A stretch of DNA of 36,318 bases from JAKACU01 sp021821185 (GTDB lineage: Bacteria > Bacillota > Bacilli > Alicyclobacillales > SLC66). Below the pieces are notes generated by a model. It ran no database searches. It was not told the origin of the DNA and worked only from the letters and a program-made list of their open reading frames with translations. Position numbers and translations under genes: made by a program. The DNA lies in contig DAHWJX010000021.1 in the NCBI GenBank assembly GCA_027343965.1, positions 1 to 36,318 on the forward strand. The letters are read 5' to 3'. Within the stretch, counting starts at the first letter, position 1, and the number at the start of each line of letters is the position of its first letter. Below, piece by piece: positions 1 through 7,465 of this stretch.

Positions 1-482
1 GCCACTTCGACAAGTAAATCAGCACGCGACGGCGCCAGCAAAAACTCGGCTTGCAAACGGGCAGACTCAGGAGCAAGCACGTAACGCCCCATGTTGCGTA
101 CTTGTTGATGAACGAGTTTTGACGGACGAACTCCCGTCAAGATACCCCATGGTTGCGCCTTATCCAGAATTTTTTCCAGACAGATATGAAGTGCATACAA
201 AAGCGCCCGTTTGCTCATCTTGCGCAGTTTGACTTCATCCAGATCAGAAGCTTCAATCGTACGGGTATACCTTGTATCATGTGAAACGATCACGACATCA
301 GCTACGACAAGAAGCTCCTGGATCGTCACTTGTGTTTCAAGGAGCATGTCAAAGTCATCATGCTCCTTGAGACTTTCTTTTCCATCTTTGAAAGTTACCG
401 TAGCTTGCGGCAAAAACAACCCTATCATGCGAGCGACTTCAGCGTTATAGGCAGGACCAAGAAATGTAACTAAAACCCGCAT
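1..482 (-). CDS. hemZ: HemZ-type coproporphyrinogen dehydrogenase-like protein, N-terminal part
   Basis: The first about 160 residues are inside the window; the gene runs off the left edge. The translation (MRVLVTFLGPAYNAEV...) contains WGILTGVRPSKLVHQ near residue 112, the signature of the HemZ family, which sits ahead of a radical-SAM domain. That domain (CxxxCxYC) would lie outside the window, so activity cannot be judged. HemZ proteins are oxygen-independent coproporphyrinogen oxidase-like enzymes linked to heme synthesis. The ATG overlaps the selD stop by one base (TAATG), so translation is probably coupled to selD and the gene is last in a selA-selD-hemZ operon. The family call rests on this motif and the N-terminal layout; a HemN/HemW-like radical-SAM protein of other function is the alternative. 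Confidence 0.78.
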   Translation of the reverse strand, partial: MRVLVTFLGPAYNAEVARMIGLFLPQATVTFKDGKESLKEHDDFDMLLETQVTIQELLVVADVVIVSHDTRYTRTIEASDLDEVKLRKMSKRALLYALHICLEKILDKAQPWGILTGVRPSKLVHQQVRNMGRYVLAPESARLQAEFLLAPSRADLLVEV

Positions 483-1612
483 TATGCCAACTCCTGAACT
501 ACCTCAATAAATCCAGGCGCTATCTCTTCGACAAATTCACCAATTACAGCCGATCGTACCATCCCTGCCGCTTTCAGATCCTTAACCAAATCAGCCGCCT
601 CACCAACTGGCACTGCAAAGAGCAAACCACCTGACGTTACAGCATCGGTCAATATCGTCGGCATCAATTTATCTAACCCCTGGGCAAACTCAGCCGCCTC
701 ACAGACAAACGCCATATTTCTTTTACTCCCTGCAGGTACGAGTCCTTGCCTTGCATATTGAAACGTCGGTTCGCATACTGGCACGTGAGATGCACCGACG
801 CGAAGTCCGAGCCGTGATCCGCGCGCCATTTCAAGTGCATGACCCAATAAGCCAAAACCTGTTACATCCGTCGCAGCATGTACGTGGTAGCGTTGCCCAA
901 TCTCAGCCGCAGCTTTGTTTAACATAGACATCCAATGAATCACTTCATCGGTAGCTTCAACACTTGCCACGCCTTCTTTGATAGCTTTTGTTGTGATGCC
1001 CATGCCAATAGGTTTTGTCAGCACTAAAACATCGCCCATCTGTGCCTTGCTATTGGTCCAAATCTTATCAGGATGTACGATCCCTGTCACAGCCATGCCA
1101 AATTTGGGATCCACGTCATCGATGGAGTGTCCACCCAAAAGCGTCGCATGCGCTTCTCGAACTTTCTGTGCGCCGCCTTGTAAAATACTGGCGAGAATCT
1201 CTTTGTCAAGTTTGCTGATCGGAAAGCCCACAATATTAAGCGCCGTTAACGGTGTGGCGCCCATTGCATAAATATCGCTTAACGCATTGGCAGCAGCAAT
1301 TTGACCGAATGCATAGGGATCATCGACGATCGGCGTAAAGTAATCGACCGTTTGTACGAGCGCCGTATCCTCACTCAACCGATACACACCAGCATCATCG
1401 GAGGTTTCCAAACCGACTAACAAATCAGGATTAGGTTCTGCTTTTGGCAAAAAAGCTAGTACATCGCGAAGGTCCCCCGGACCTATCTTGCATCCTCACC
1501 CAGATTTCTCCGTCAGCGTGGTAAGCCGCACCATCTCACGCTTATCTTGCAACGGCTGTTTTGATGCCTTGGATAAGGACTTCATATTGCCAGTCAAAGA
1601 TTGTTCTGACAT
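482..1612 (-). CDS. selD: Selenide, water dikinase (selenophosphate synthase), itself a selenoprotein
   Basis: Makes selenophosphate from selenide and ATP, the selenium donor for selenocysteine synthesis. The frame open from 1450 lacks the family's N-terminal active site. Reading upstream in the same frame restores it: LTEKSG-UGA-GCKIGPGDL, with the UGA (1498-1496) as codon 39. The restored U-G-C-K matches the catalytic Cys/Sec and essential Lys of SelD (Cys17 and Lys20 in E. coli). The Asp-rich metal site DDAGVY and glycine-rich segments such as LLGGHSIDD follow. The chosen ATG lies 9 bases after GGAGG and inside the end of selA (71-base overlap); total length is 376 codons. An ATG at 1534 (MVRLTT...) just before the selA stop is an alternative start that would still include the Sec codon. 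Conventional gene calling would start at 1450 and be wrong. Confidence 0.93.
1470..1498 (-). promoter_or_regulatory. UGA selenocysteine codon with bacterial SECIS-like hairpin in selD
   Basis: The UGA at 1498-1496 is followed after 11 bases by a perfect 6-bp hairpin, AGGUCC-GGG-GGACCU (1484-1470), with a G-rich triloop. Bacterial SECIS elements lie directly downstream of the UGA inside the coding sequence and carry G in the apical loop, where SelB binds. Spacing and size fit that rule. The loop differs from the E. coli fdhF type, as expected for a Gram-positive SelB. The structure was drawn by eye. Confidence 0.75.
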
Positions 1613-2933
1613 CGATAATCACCTCCTCCCTAGCAACGCGCGCGACAATCGGCGGGTCACTTTGACGAAGTTTTGTGAGAAGTTGAGTAGGCGTCATTCC
1701 TAAAGGATAAATTGCCAGTGCGCAAGTGGGCAACTGTTCAAGTGGCATTGCGCCGCCACCTACCGCCGATGTCGTTTCCAGGACGCGGCATCGCGCATAG
1801 CCGCCGATCGACAGTGTGACTTCGCGAGCCAACCGCTCTGCATCTGTTCGCAATGTTTCTATATCTTTTGTTAACATATAAAGTGTGGGAATACGTTGCA
1901 AAGCCTTGTCTTCATCACGGTACAACCGCAAGGTCGCTTCCAAAGCGGCAAGGGTTAATTTGTCGACGCGAACTGCACGCGCCAGTTGATTTTTTTTAAT
2001 TCGATCAATCCATTTTTTCTTGCCGCAGATAATGCCTGCTTGGGCCGAACCCAATAACTTATCCCCTGAAAACATGACGACATCGACACCAGCATCGATA
2101 CTATCCTTGACGGTCGGCTCATCACCAATCCCTTTACCACGTAGATCAAGCAAAGAGCCACTTCCGAGGTCTTCGATGATGGGAACAGCAAATTCTTGCG
2201 CGATTGCCACAAGTTCCGCCAAAGGTGGTTGGTACGTAAATCCACAGATGCGAAAGTTTGACGTATGCACACGAAGCAGTAGTTCTGCTCCGTCTTCTAA
2301 CGCCTTTTTGTAATCTGCTTCATGCGTTTTATTTGTTGTGCCGACTTCAATAAGTTTGGCCCCGCTTAAACGCATCACCTCATTGACACGAAATGAGCCT
2401 CCAATTTCTACTAGCTCTCCGCGTGAAATGACAACATTTTTATCAAACGCCAATTCTTGTAAAGTCAAGTAAACTGCGGCCGCATTATTGTTAACGACAA
2501 GGGCAGCCTCAGCACCCGTCAATTCGCAAAGTATGGATTCCACATGATCAAAACGATAACCGCGTTCCCCTGACGCAAGATCAAATTCGAGGTTGCTATA
2601 GCCTTTGGCCGCCTGAACGATAGCATCAATGGCGTCCTGCGCTAGAGGAGCTCGCCCCAAATTCGTGTGCAAAATTGTACCGGTTGCATTAATAACCTGC
2701 GTAAGATGCATAGCTGTACGCCGTTGTAACGCTTCGTATACTTTTTCTAGGATTTCTTCGATCGACAAATCTACTGTTTCCCCAAGCCGCAGCTTGTCTC
2801 GCAGTAACTCTAGCGTGTCTTGTACGACTGCTATAACGTCGCTTCTTGCGTAATGATTCAGCCAATCCTGTACTTGCTCTGTAGATAGCAGTCGATGTAC
2901 GGCTGGCAACTCCCTAAAACCGCTTTGATCCAT
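1542..2933 (-). CDS. selA: L-seryl-tRNA(Sec) selenium transferase
   Basis: PLP enzyme that converts seryl-tRNA(Sec) to selenocysteinyl-tRNA(Sec) using selenophosphate. The 463-residue product is of normal family length. It has the SelA N-terminal region (LPAVHRLLS), the TGTILHTNLGRAPL segment, and the PLP-lysine motif FSGDKLLGSAQAG near residue 297. The frame is open upstream to 3056, but that stretch reads as hydrophobic low-complexity sequence from the intergenic region and overlaps the divergent hemL start. The ATG at 2933 gives the family-like N-terminus MDQSGFRELP; a GGAG lies 13 bases upstream, slightly far. selD begins inside the 3' end, 71 bases before the selA stop, with its Shine-Dalgarno inside selA codons, so the two are co-transcribed and probably coupled. 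Confidence 0.95.
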   Translation of the reverse strand: MDQSGFRELPAVHRLLSTEQVQDWLNHYARSDVIAVVQDTLELLRDKLRLGETVDLSIEEILEKVYEALQRRTAMHLTQVINATGTILHTNLGRAPLAQDAIDAIVQAAKGYSNLEFDLASGERGYRFDHVESILCELTGAEAALVVNNNAAAVYLTLQELAFDKNVVISRGELVEIGGSFRVNEVMRLSGAKLIEVGTTNKTHEADYKKALEDGAELLLRVHTSNFRICGFTYQPPLAELVAIAQEFAVPIIEDLGSGSLLDLRGKGIGDEPTVKDSIDAGVDVVMFSGDKLLGSAQAGIICGKKKWIDRIKKNQLARAVRVDKLTLAALEATLRLYRDEDKALQRIPTLYMLTKDIETLRTDAERLAREVTLSIGGYARCRVLETTSAVGGGAMPLEQLPTCALAIYPLGMTPTQLLTKLRQSDPPIVARVAREEVIIDVRTIFDWQYEVLIQGIKTAVAR

Positions 2934-2982
2934 GGGTTTTGACACGCTCCAGTGAGAAAGATAAGCTAGAAACGCTATAGCT

Positions 2983-2991
2983 ATTATAACA
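2983..2991 (-). promoter_or_regulatory. Extended -10 promoter for selA-selD-hemZ
   Basis: On the minus strand the selA-hemL gap contains TGT-TATAAT, an extended -10 element, about 50 bases before the selA ATG. No good -35 is visible. The same bases read on the plus strand as CTATTATAAC, which includes TATAAC close to the hemL start, so the two divergent promoters may overlap. Confidence 0.45.
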
Positions 2992-3016
2992 AATAATTTT
3001 AAGGAGGATTTTTCAC

Positions 3017-4324
3017 TTGGAGCATTTGCAATCTGACGTGTGGCATGAACGAGCAAAACAATCGATCATTGGCGGTGTAAACAGTCCATCGCGATCCTTC
3101 AAGGCAGTTGGTGGTGGATCTCCTGTTACGATGGTTCGTGGCCAAGGCGCCTACATGATCGATGTTGATGACAACTCCTACATCGATTATTTATGCGCAT
3201 TTGGTCCAGTCATTGCTGGACATGCACACCCGCACATTGAACAAGCTATGACGCAAGCGATGCGTGACAGCAGTCTCTTAGGGACACCAACGATCTGGGA
3301 GACGCTCTTTGCCGAGCGTCTACAAAAAACTATCCCGCCACTTGAACGCGTGCGATTCGTGAATTCCGGTACAGAGGCGGTCATGTCCTGTATACGTGTC
3401 GCAAGAGCCTATACGCATCGCAGTAAAATTCTAAAATTTGCCGGTTGTTATCATGGACATTCGGATCTCGTTTTAGTAGCGGCTGGGTCGGGCCCTTCTT
3501 CCATAGGTATACCTGACAGTGCAGGCGTCCCTGAATCAATCGTTCAAGAGGTTATCACCGTTGCTTTTAACGATGAAAATGTATTGGATGAAGCCATGCG
3601 ATTATTCGGTGACCAAATTGCCGCCATTCTTGTTGAACCCGTTGTCGGTAATTTTGGCATTGTCGAGCCCAAACCTGGTTTTTTACGCCACATACGCAAC
3701 AAAGCCAATGAGTATGGTTCACTGGTTGTTTACGACGAAGTGATTACGGCATTTCGTTTTCGTTTTGGCGCAGTGGAATATGACGAAACCACGGCTGATC
3801 TTTATGCATTAGGTAAAATTATTGGTGGTGGACTACCGATCGGCGCCTATGGTGGCCGGCAAAACATCATGGAGCAAGTCGCACCCCTTGGACCCGCCTA
3901 TCAGGCAGGAACGCTCGCGGGCAATCCAGCTTCACTGCGTGCTGGTATGGCCTGCCTGGATCTTCTTGAGCAACCGGGAATCTACCAAACGATGCAAAGT
4001 TTAGCAGTGACGCTAACCAACGGCATCTCCAGTATCGCGAAGCACCACGGAGTTCCCATCGCGATCAACGAATACAAGGGAGCCTTCACCGTATACTTCA
4101 ATATTCCATTTGTTTACAACTACGAACACGCAAAGTCATCAGACAGTGGTATGTTTTCGGTTTTTTTTCATGCGATGTTGGCACAAGGTGTCTATCTGGC
4201 CCCATCAAAATACGAAGCGTGGTTCTTGACCATAGCTCATACCAAGGACGATATCGAGAAAACGCTAGAGGCAGTGGATAAAAGTATGCCTGCTGTGTAC
4301 TCTTTGCTCGCAAAAAGGAAATAA
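3017..4324 (+). CDS. hemL: Glutamate-1-semialdehyde 2,1-aminomutase
   Basis: PLP enzyme of the C5 heme pathway that turns glutamate-1-semialdehyde into 5-aminolevulinate. The 435 residues show the class-III aminotransferase fold and the family motifs GGVNSPSRSF (19-28), NSGTEAVM (116-123), YDEVITAFR (239-247) and the PLP lysine in LGKIIGGGLP (Lys267). It starts at TTG 9 bases after a full AAGGAGG at 3001-3007. It stands alone, divergent from the selenium operon, rather than in a hemAXCDBL operon, so it may be a second, GsaB-type copy. That cannot be tested here. Confidence 0.93.
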   Translation: MEHLQSDVWHERAKQSIIGGVNSPSRSFKAVGGGSPVTMVRGQGAYMIDVDDNSYIDYLCAFGPVIAGHAHPHIEQAMTQAMRDSSLLGTPTIWETLFAERLQKTIPPLERVRFVNSGTEAVMSCIRVARAYTHRSKILKFAGCYHGHSDLVLVAAGSGPSSIGIPDSAGVPESIVQEVITVAFNDENVLDEAMRLFGDQIAAILVEPVVGNFGIVEPKPGFLRHIRNKANEYGSLVVYDEVITAFRFRFGAVEYDETTADLYALGKIIGGGLPIGAYGGRQNIMEQVAPLGPAYQAGTLAGNPASLRAGMACLDLLEQPGIYQTMQSLAVTLTNGISSIAKHHGVPIAINEYKGAFTVYFNIPFVYNYEHAKSSDSGMFSVFFHAMLAQGVYLAPSKYEAWFLTIAHTKDDIEKTLEAVDKSMPAVYSLLAKRK

Positions 4325-4340
4325 AGCAAAAATGAAAAAA

Positions 4341-4375
4341 GCCAGAAGCCCGAGTTATAACCCCGGCTTTCTGGC
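4341..4375 (-). terminator. Rho-independent terminator between trxA and hemL
   Basis: GCCAGAAGCC (4341-4350) pairs with GGCTTTCTGGC (4365-4375) with one bulged base. On the minus strand the hairpin is followed by a run of six T, so it terminates trxA. The plus side has no T run, so it would be a weaker terminator for hemL. Confidence 0.8.
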
Positions 4376-4389
4376 CCAAATGACCACCA

Positions 4390-4719
4390 TCAACCTTGTG
4401 GCAACAAATCAGAAAGCTTGTCGTACAATTGTTTTTTGGGCATATAACCAACAATTTGTCGGACTACTTTACCACCTTGGAAGATAAGCAAAGTCGGAAT
4501 ACTCATAATGCCAAATTCACGAGCAGTTTGCGGATTGTCATCGACATTAAGTTTCCCTGCTTTTAATCTAGGGGCAAGTTCTGCCGCGAGTTCCTCAACT
4601 ACAGGTGAGAGCATTTTGCATGGTCCACACCAAGCAGCCCAAAAATCAACGAGTACGGGTGTTTCACCTGAAATAAATTGTTTAAACGACTGATCGGTCA
4701 CTTCATGTACCGAGGCCAT
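4390..4719 (-). CDS. trxA: Thioredoxin
   Basis: Cytosolic dithiol-disulfide oxidoreductase. The 109-residue protein has the canonical active site WAAWCGPCK (Cys31, Cys34), the DFW strand before it, and the cis-proline motif SIPTLLIF. The ATG at 4719 lies 8 bases after GGAGG; an in-frame TTG five codons upstream overlaps that Shine-Dalgarno and is rejected. It has its own extended -10 promoter in the short gap behind the roadblock-like gene, so it need not depend on the upstream ABC operon. Confidence 0.96.
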   Translation of the reverse strand: MASVHEVTDQSFKQFISGETPVLVDFWAAWCGPCKMLSPVVEELAAELAPRLKAGKLNVDDNPQTAREFGIMSIPTLLIFQGGKVVRQIVGYMPKKQLYDKLSDLLPQG

Positions 4720-4765
4720 TTTGCACACCTCCAAATCAAAAACTTATCTTGTCTTGCCAATGTAC

Positions 4766-4774
4766 ATTATAGCA
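4766..4774 (-). promoter_or_regulatory. Extended -10 promoter for trxA
   Basis: TGC-TATAAT on the minus strand, about 47 bases upstream of the trxA ATG. The -35 region is poor, as is common for extended -10 promoters. Confidence 0.5.
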
Positions 4775-4784
4775 CACTTATTTT

Positions 4785-5480
4785 CTACAAGTGACTTTCT
4801 AACAGTTGCTCAGCGATACGCGTCGCTTCGACAACATCAGCTTGCATAAATAACACGACAAAGTCCTCCCGTTCGGCATCAAGGCGAGCTGCAGGGAACA
4901 TAACAATGGTACCTTCCTCGCCGCGAACGATAAACTCTTTCGCGTGTTCCAATCCCACCACATCAGCCGTATATTTCACCTGTTCCGCTAATGTAGCGAA
5001 CAAATCAATGACCGTTTCATCATATTCTTCTGCTCGCAAACCACGACGTCCATCAGGAAATACCGTCAGCCAGCCAAGTACTTCATCGGTATGCAAAATG
5101 CGCTCCAACCAATCACTAAAGCCTTCTATGGCATGGATCCTATCACGATCCACGCCGTGTTCCAACTCAGGCAATGATGTACTTAACGGGTTGCTTACAT
5201 CCTCTTCTATTTTCACATCGTCTTGTTCTACTGTAGAATCTGCCTCACGAGGTGATGCGTCATACGGTGCTTCATCAAGGTCTGGCGTCACCTCGGTTCG
5301 TGGTGCCTGTACCGGTGCTGTCATTTGTATATCCTTGCGCCTCTTTTTCTGGCGAGGTGGCGCCGCTTTCGTGCCAGTTTCTATACCCCTCATGTGAAGT
5401 GTCGTCCAGACCATCATCACGACAATAGCAACAATAAGAATAATTCCTGCAAAAACCAGATACATAGTGCCTGATGACAT
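4785..5480 (-). CDS. Membrane-anchored roadblock/LC7-like protein
   Basis: 231 residues. An N-terminal membrane helix (about residues 6-28, YLVFAGIILIVAIVVMMVW) is followed by a basic patch (RQKKRRKD), a Pro/Glu/Asp-rich linker to about residue 110, and a compact C-terminal domain. That domain (LGWLTVFPDGRRGL..., EFIVRGEEGTIVMFPA, VVLFMQADVVEATRIAEQLL) resembles roadblock/LC7 folds, which often act with small GTPases or as scaffolds. The match is from pattern memory, not a search. It follows the ABC transporter genes on the same strand, so a link with that transporter is possible. The start was placed at the ATG 8 bases after GGAG; a GTG three codons upstream is less likely. Confidence 0.6.
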   Translation of the reverse strand: MSSGTMYLVFAGIILIVAIVVMMVWTTLHMRGIETGTKAAPPRQKKRRKDIQMTAPVQAPRTEVTPDLDEAPYDASPREADSTVEQDDVKIEEDVSNPLSTSLPELEHGVDRDRIHAIEGFSDWLERILHTDEVLGWLTVFPDGRRGLRAEEYDETVIDLFATLAEQVKYTADVVGLEHAKEFIVRGEEGTIVMFPAARLDAEREDFVVLFMQADVVEATRIAEQLLESHL

Positions 5481-5559
5481 CGCGTCCACTCCAGGATAGA
5501 TTGATCAATCCACTTTTCTTAAAAAATAGCATATTGGCCAAACAGCAGCAACTCATGTC

Positions 5560-6495
5560 TTACCGCAATAACCACCGTAGCAACCGCTTTTGCGTTATCG
5601 TAAATGTTCCTGGTCGCAATCGCCATGCACAAATCACAAGAAGCAAAAAACTACCTAAAATGTAGATGGTAGCATAAATCAACCATGACGGCGCGCTCAT
5701 AAGATTATGCAGTTGCACCGTGGTAAAAACAGATGCAACAATCGAATTGTGGAAAGCTGGTGTAATAAATCCTAAACTAGCTTCCAGACTGGCTTGCATA
5801 TATATAGGGTTAATCGTGTAGGCTACAGTTCCTAAGTCTACCCAAATCGTTTGGTCAGGACTATGAGCTGCAATCGTATCAAAAAGATAGCCAACCACAG
5901 AACCTCCAATAAACACGGCGGCCACGGTAGCATACGACAGTACCGTACTCCAGCCTGTTCGCTGCACAATAGTGGACCAAAAAATACTGATACTTGCAAT
6001 AGCACCAAGTGTCATGAATTGCAGTCCAAAAACAGCAAGAACTTGCGACGGAACAACACCGCCAAATAAAAACACGATGCTATAAAGCGGAAACGTCATT
6101 AGAATCAAGAGCACTAAAAAAGAAATCGATGTCATCCATTTTGTAAAAATGACTGACCATGGAGAAAGCGGTGTAGTCAGTAAAACAGGCAATGTTTGCC
6201 GTTCTCTTTCTCCGCTGATGACACCTGATGCGATTCCAGGCGTCACAAAAGAGATTAAAGCTAATTGTAAATAGGATAAAAAAGTAAATAATTCTGCAGT
6301 TCGTGTCGGTTGCAATAGCAAAGTCTGTCCCTGAACATTAACATACATAAATGTAAAAGCCACGGCACCGATGACGATCAGATACAACGAAACAGCCAAT
6401 ACCGTGCGTAGCGATCGCATACGTTGACGCAATTCTTTACGCAAAAGCGGATTACTCAAGAAATTTCCGATGCGTTGCCACCATACACTCCACAT
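5560..6495 (-). CDS. ABC-2 type transporter permease
   Basis: Integral membrane subunit partnered with the ATPase encoded 13 bases upstream. About six hydrophobic segments are visible over 311 residues (for example VLAVSLYLIVIGAVAFTF, ILMTFPLYSIVFLFGG and the C-terminal LIYATIYILGSFLLLVICAW). The loop ISGERERQTLPVLLTTPLSP is the typical signature of ABC-2 permeases of the NatB/GldF kind. The ATG was chosen because it lies 6 bases after GGAGG; a TTG two codons earlier overlaps the ribosome binding site. Substrate unknown. Confidence 0.85.
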   Translation of the reverse strand: MWSVWWQRIGNFLSNPLLRKELRQRMRSLRTVLAVSLYLIVIGAVAFTFMYVNVQGQTLLLQPTRTAELFTFLSYLQLALISFVTPGIASGVISGERERQTLPVLLTTPLSPWSVIFTKWMTSISFLVLLILMTFPLYSIVFLFGGVVPSQVLAVFGLQFMTLGAIASISIFWSTIVQRTGWSTVLSYATVAAVFIGGSVVGYLFDTIAAHSPDQTIWVDLGTVAYTINPIYMQASLEASLGFITPAFHNSIVASVFTTVQLHNLMSAPSWLIYATIYILGSFLLLVICAWRLRPGTFTITQKRLLRWLLR

Positions 6496-6508
6496 TGGCA
6501 ACCTCCTA

Positions 6509-7462
6509 TCAAGCCATTTTGCTGACAGGTTGCCCCTCGTCAGACTCTCGGGTAAGGCGTAAAAAAAGCTCTTCTAAACTCGCACCGACCTCATGCACAG
6601 ATTTTAAAGAATAACCAGCCACAGCAAGCTCATGAATCAATTCTACCTGATCTTCTTGCGAACCAGAAAAAAGCACTTCGACATGCTCATCATCAAAAGA
6701 AATTACGTCACTGATATGTTGGCGAGACGCAAGATAATGAGCTAACTGCACCCCACCAGACAACACTTCAACTTGAAGCTGCCGTTGACCTTGAACCCGC
6801 GCGTTAACCACTTCAACACCCGCACAAGCTACAAGCGCGCCTCCTTGAATTACACCAATTTCATCGCACATTTCCGCTAGCTCAGGTAAAATGTGTGAGC
6901 TAATCAACACCGTCTTCTGACGTTCCCGCAAGCTTTTAATGATCTCTCGCATCTCGATTCGAGAACGAGGATCGAGCCCCGATGCAGGCTCATCAAGAAT
7001 AAGCACAGGTGGATCATGCATGAGACTACGAGCCAGGCCAAGTCGTTGCTGCATGCCTTTCGATAGTGTGTTTACATAGAAATCCACTTTATCACTCAAA
7101 TTGACCATCGCGAGTAACTCTTTGGTCCTCTTTTCGATATCTCCATGAGATACCCCGTAGGCAGTTCCATAAAAGGCCAAGTATTCCTTAACGGTCAAAT
7201 CATCGTAAACCCCAAACTGGTCTGGCATGTAACCGATCAATTTTCGCACTAAAGCAGCATCTGTGGTTACTTCTGCACCAGCTACATAAGCACGCCCTGA
7301 TGTAGGCAGCATCAGCGTCGCTAAAATCGATAAGGTTGTCGTTTTCCCTGCACCATTTTCTCCCACAAAACCAAATACCGTTCCAGAACGCACATTAAGG
7401 TTAAGGTCTTTCACAGCTTCCACGCGATTAAATCGCTTGCATAAATTTTCCGTCACGATCAT
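6509..7462 (-). CDS. ABC transporter ATP-binding protein
   Basis: 317-residue cytoplasmic ATPase with Walker A GENGAGKTT (about 35-43), signature LSKGMQQRLGLAR, Walker B VLILDEPASGLDP and the switch His in SSHILPE. The C-terminal about 90 residues form the extra domain common in ABC-2 drug, lipid and gliding-type ATPases. It lies between a large exported protein (stop 3 bases upstream of this ATG) and the ABC-2 permease, so the three genes most likely form one complex. Substrate unknown; an export or surface-remodelling role is inferred from the class. Confidence 0.93.
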   Translation of the reverse strand: MIVTENLCKRFNRVEAVKDLNLNVRSGTVFGFVGENGAGKTTTLSILATLMLPTSGRAYVAGAEVTTDAALVRKLIGYMPDQFGVYDDLTVKEYLAFYGTAYGVSHGDIEKRTKELLAMVNLSDKVDFYVNTLSKGMQQRLGLARSLMHDPPVLILDEPASGLDPRSRIEMREIIKSLRERQKTVLISSHILPELAEMCDEIGVIQGGALVACAGVEVVNARVQGQRQLQVEVLSGGVQLAHYLASRQHISDVISFDDEHVEVLFSGSQEDQVELIHELAVAGYSLKSVHEVGASLEELFLRLTRESDEGQPVSKMA

Positions 7463-7465
7463 TGA

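Noticed and set aside
211..450. Plus-strand frame of 79 codons at the left edge
   Set aside because: Complement of the hemZ coding sequence; no family match.
482..1450. selD starting at 1450 (322 codons)
   Set aside because: The start there is TTG without a ribosome site, and the product lacks the catalytic N-terminus that is present upstream through the UGA.
2934..3056. N-terminal hydrophobic extension of selA
   Set aside because: It lies over the divergent promoter and the hemL start, has no family counterpart, and a normal SelA start follows.
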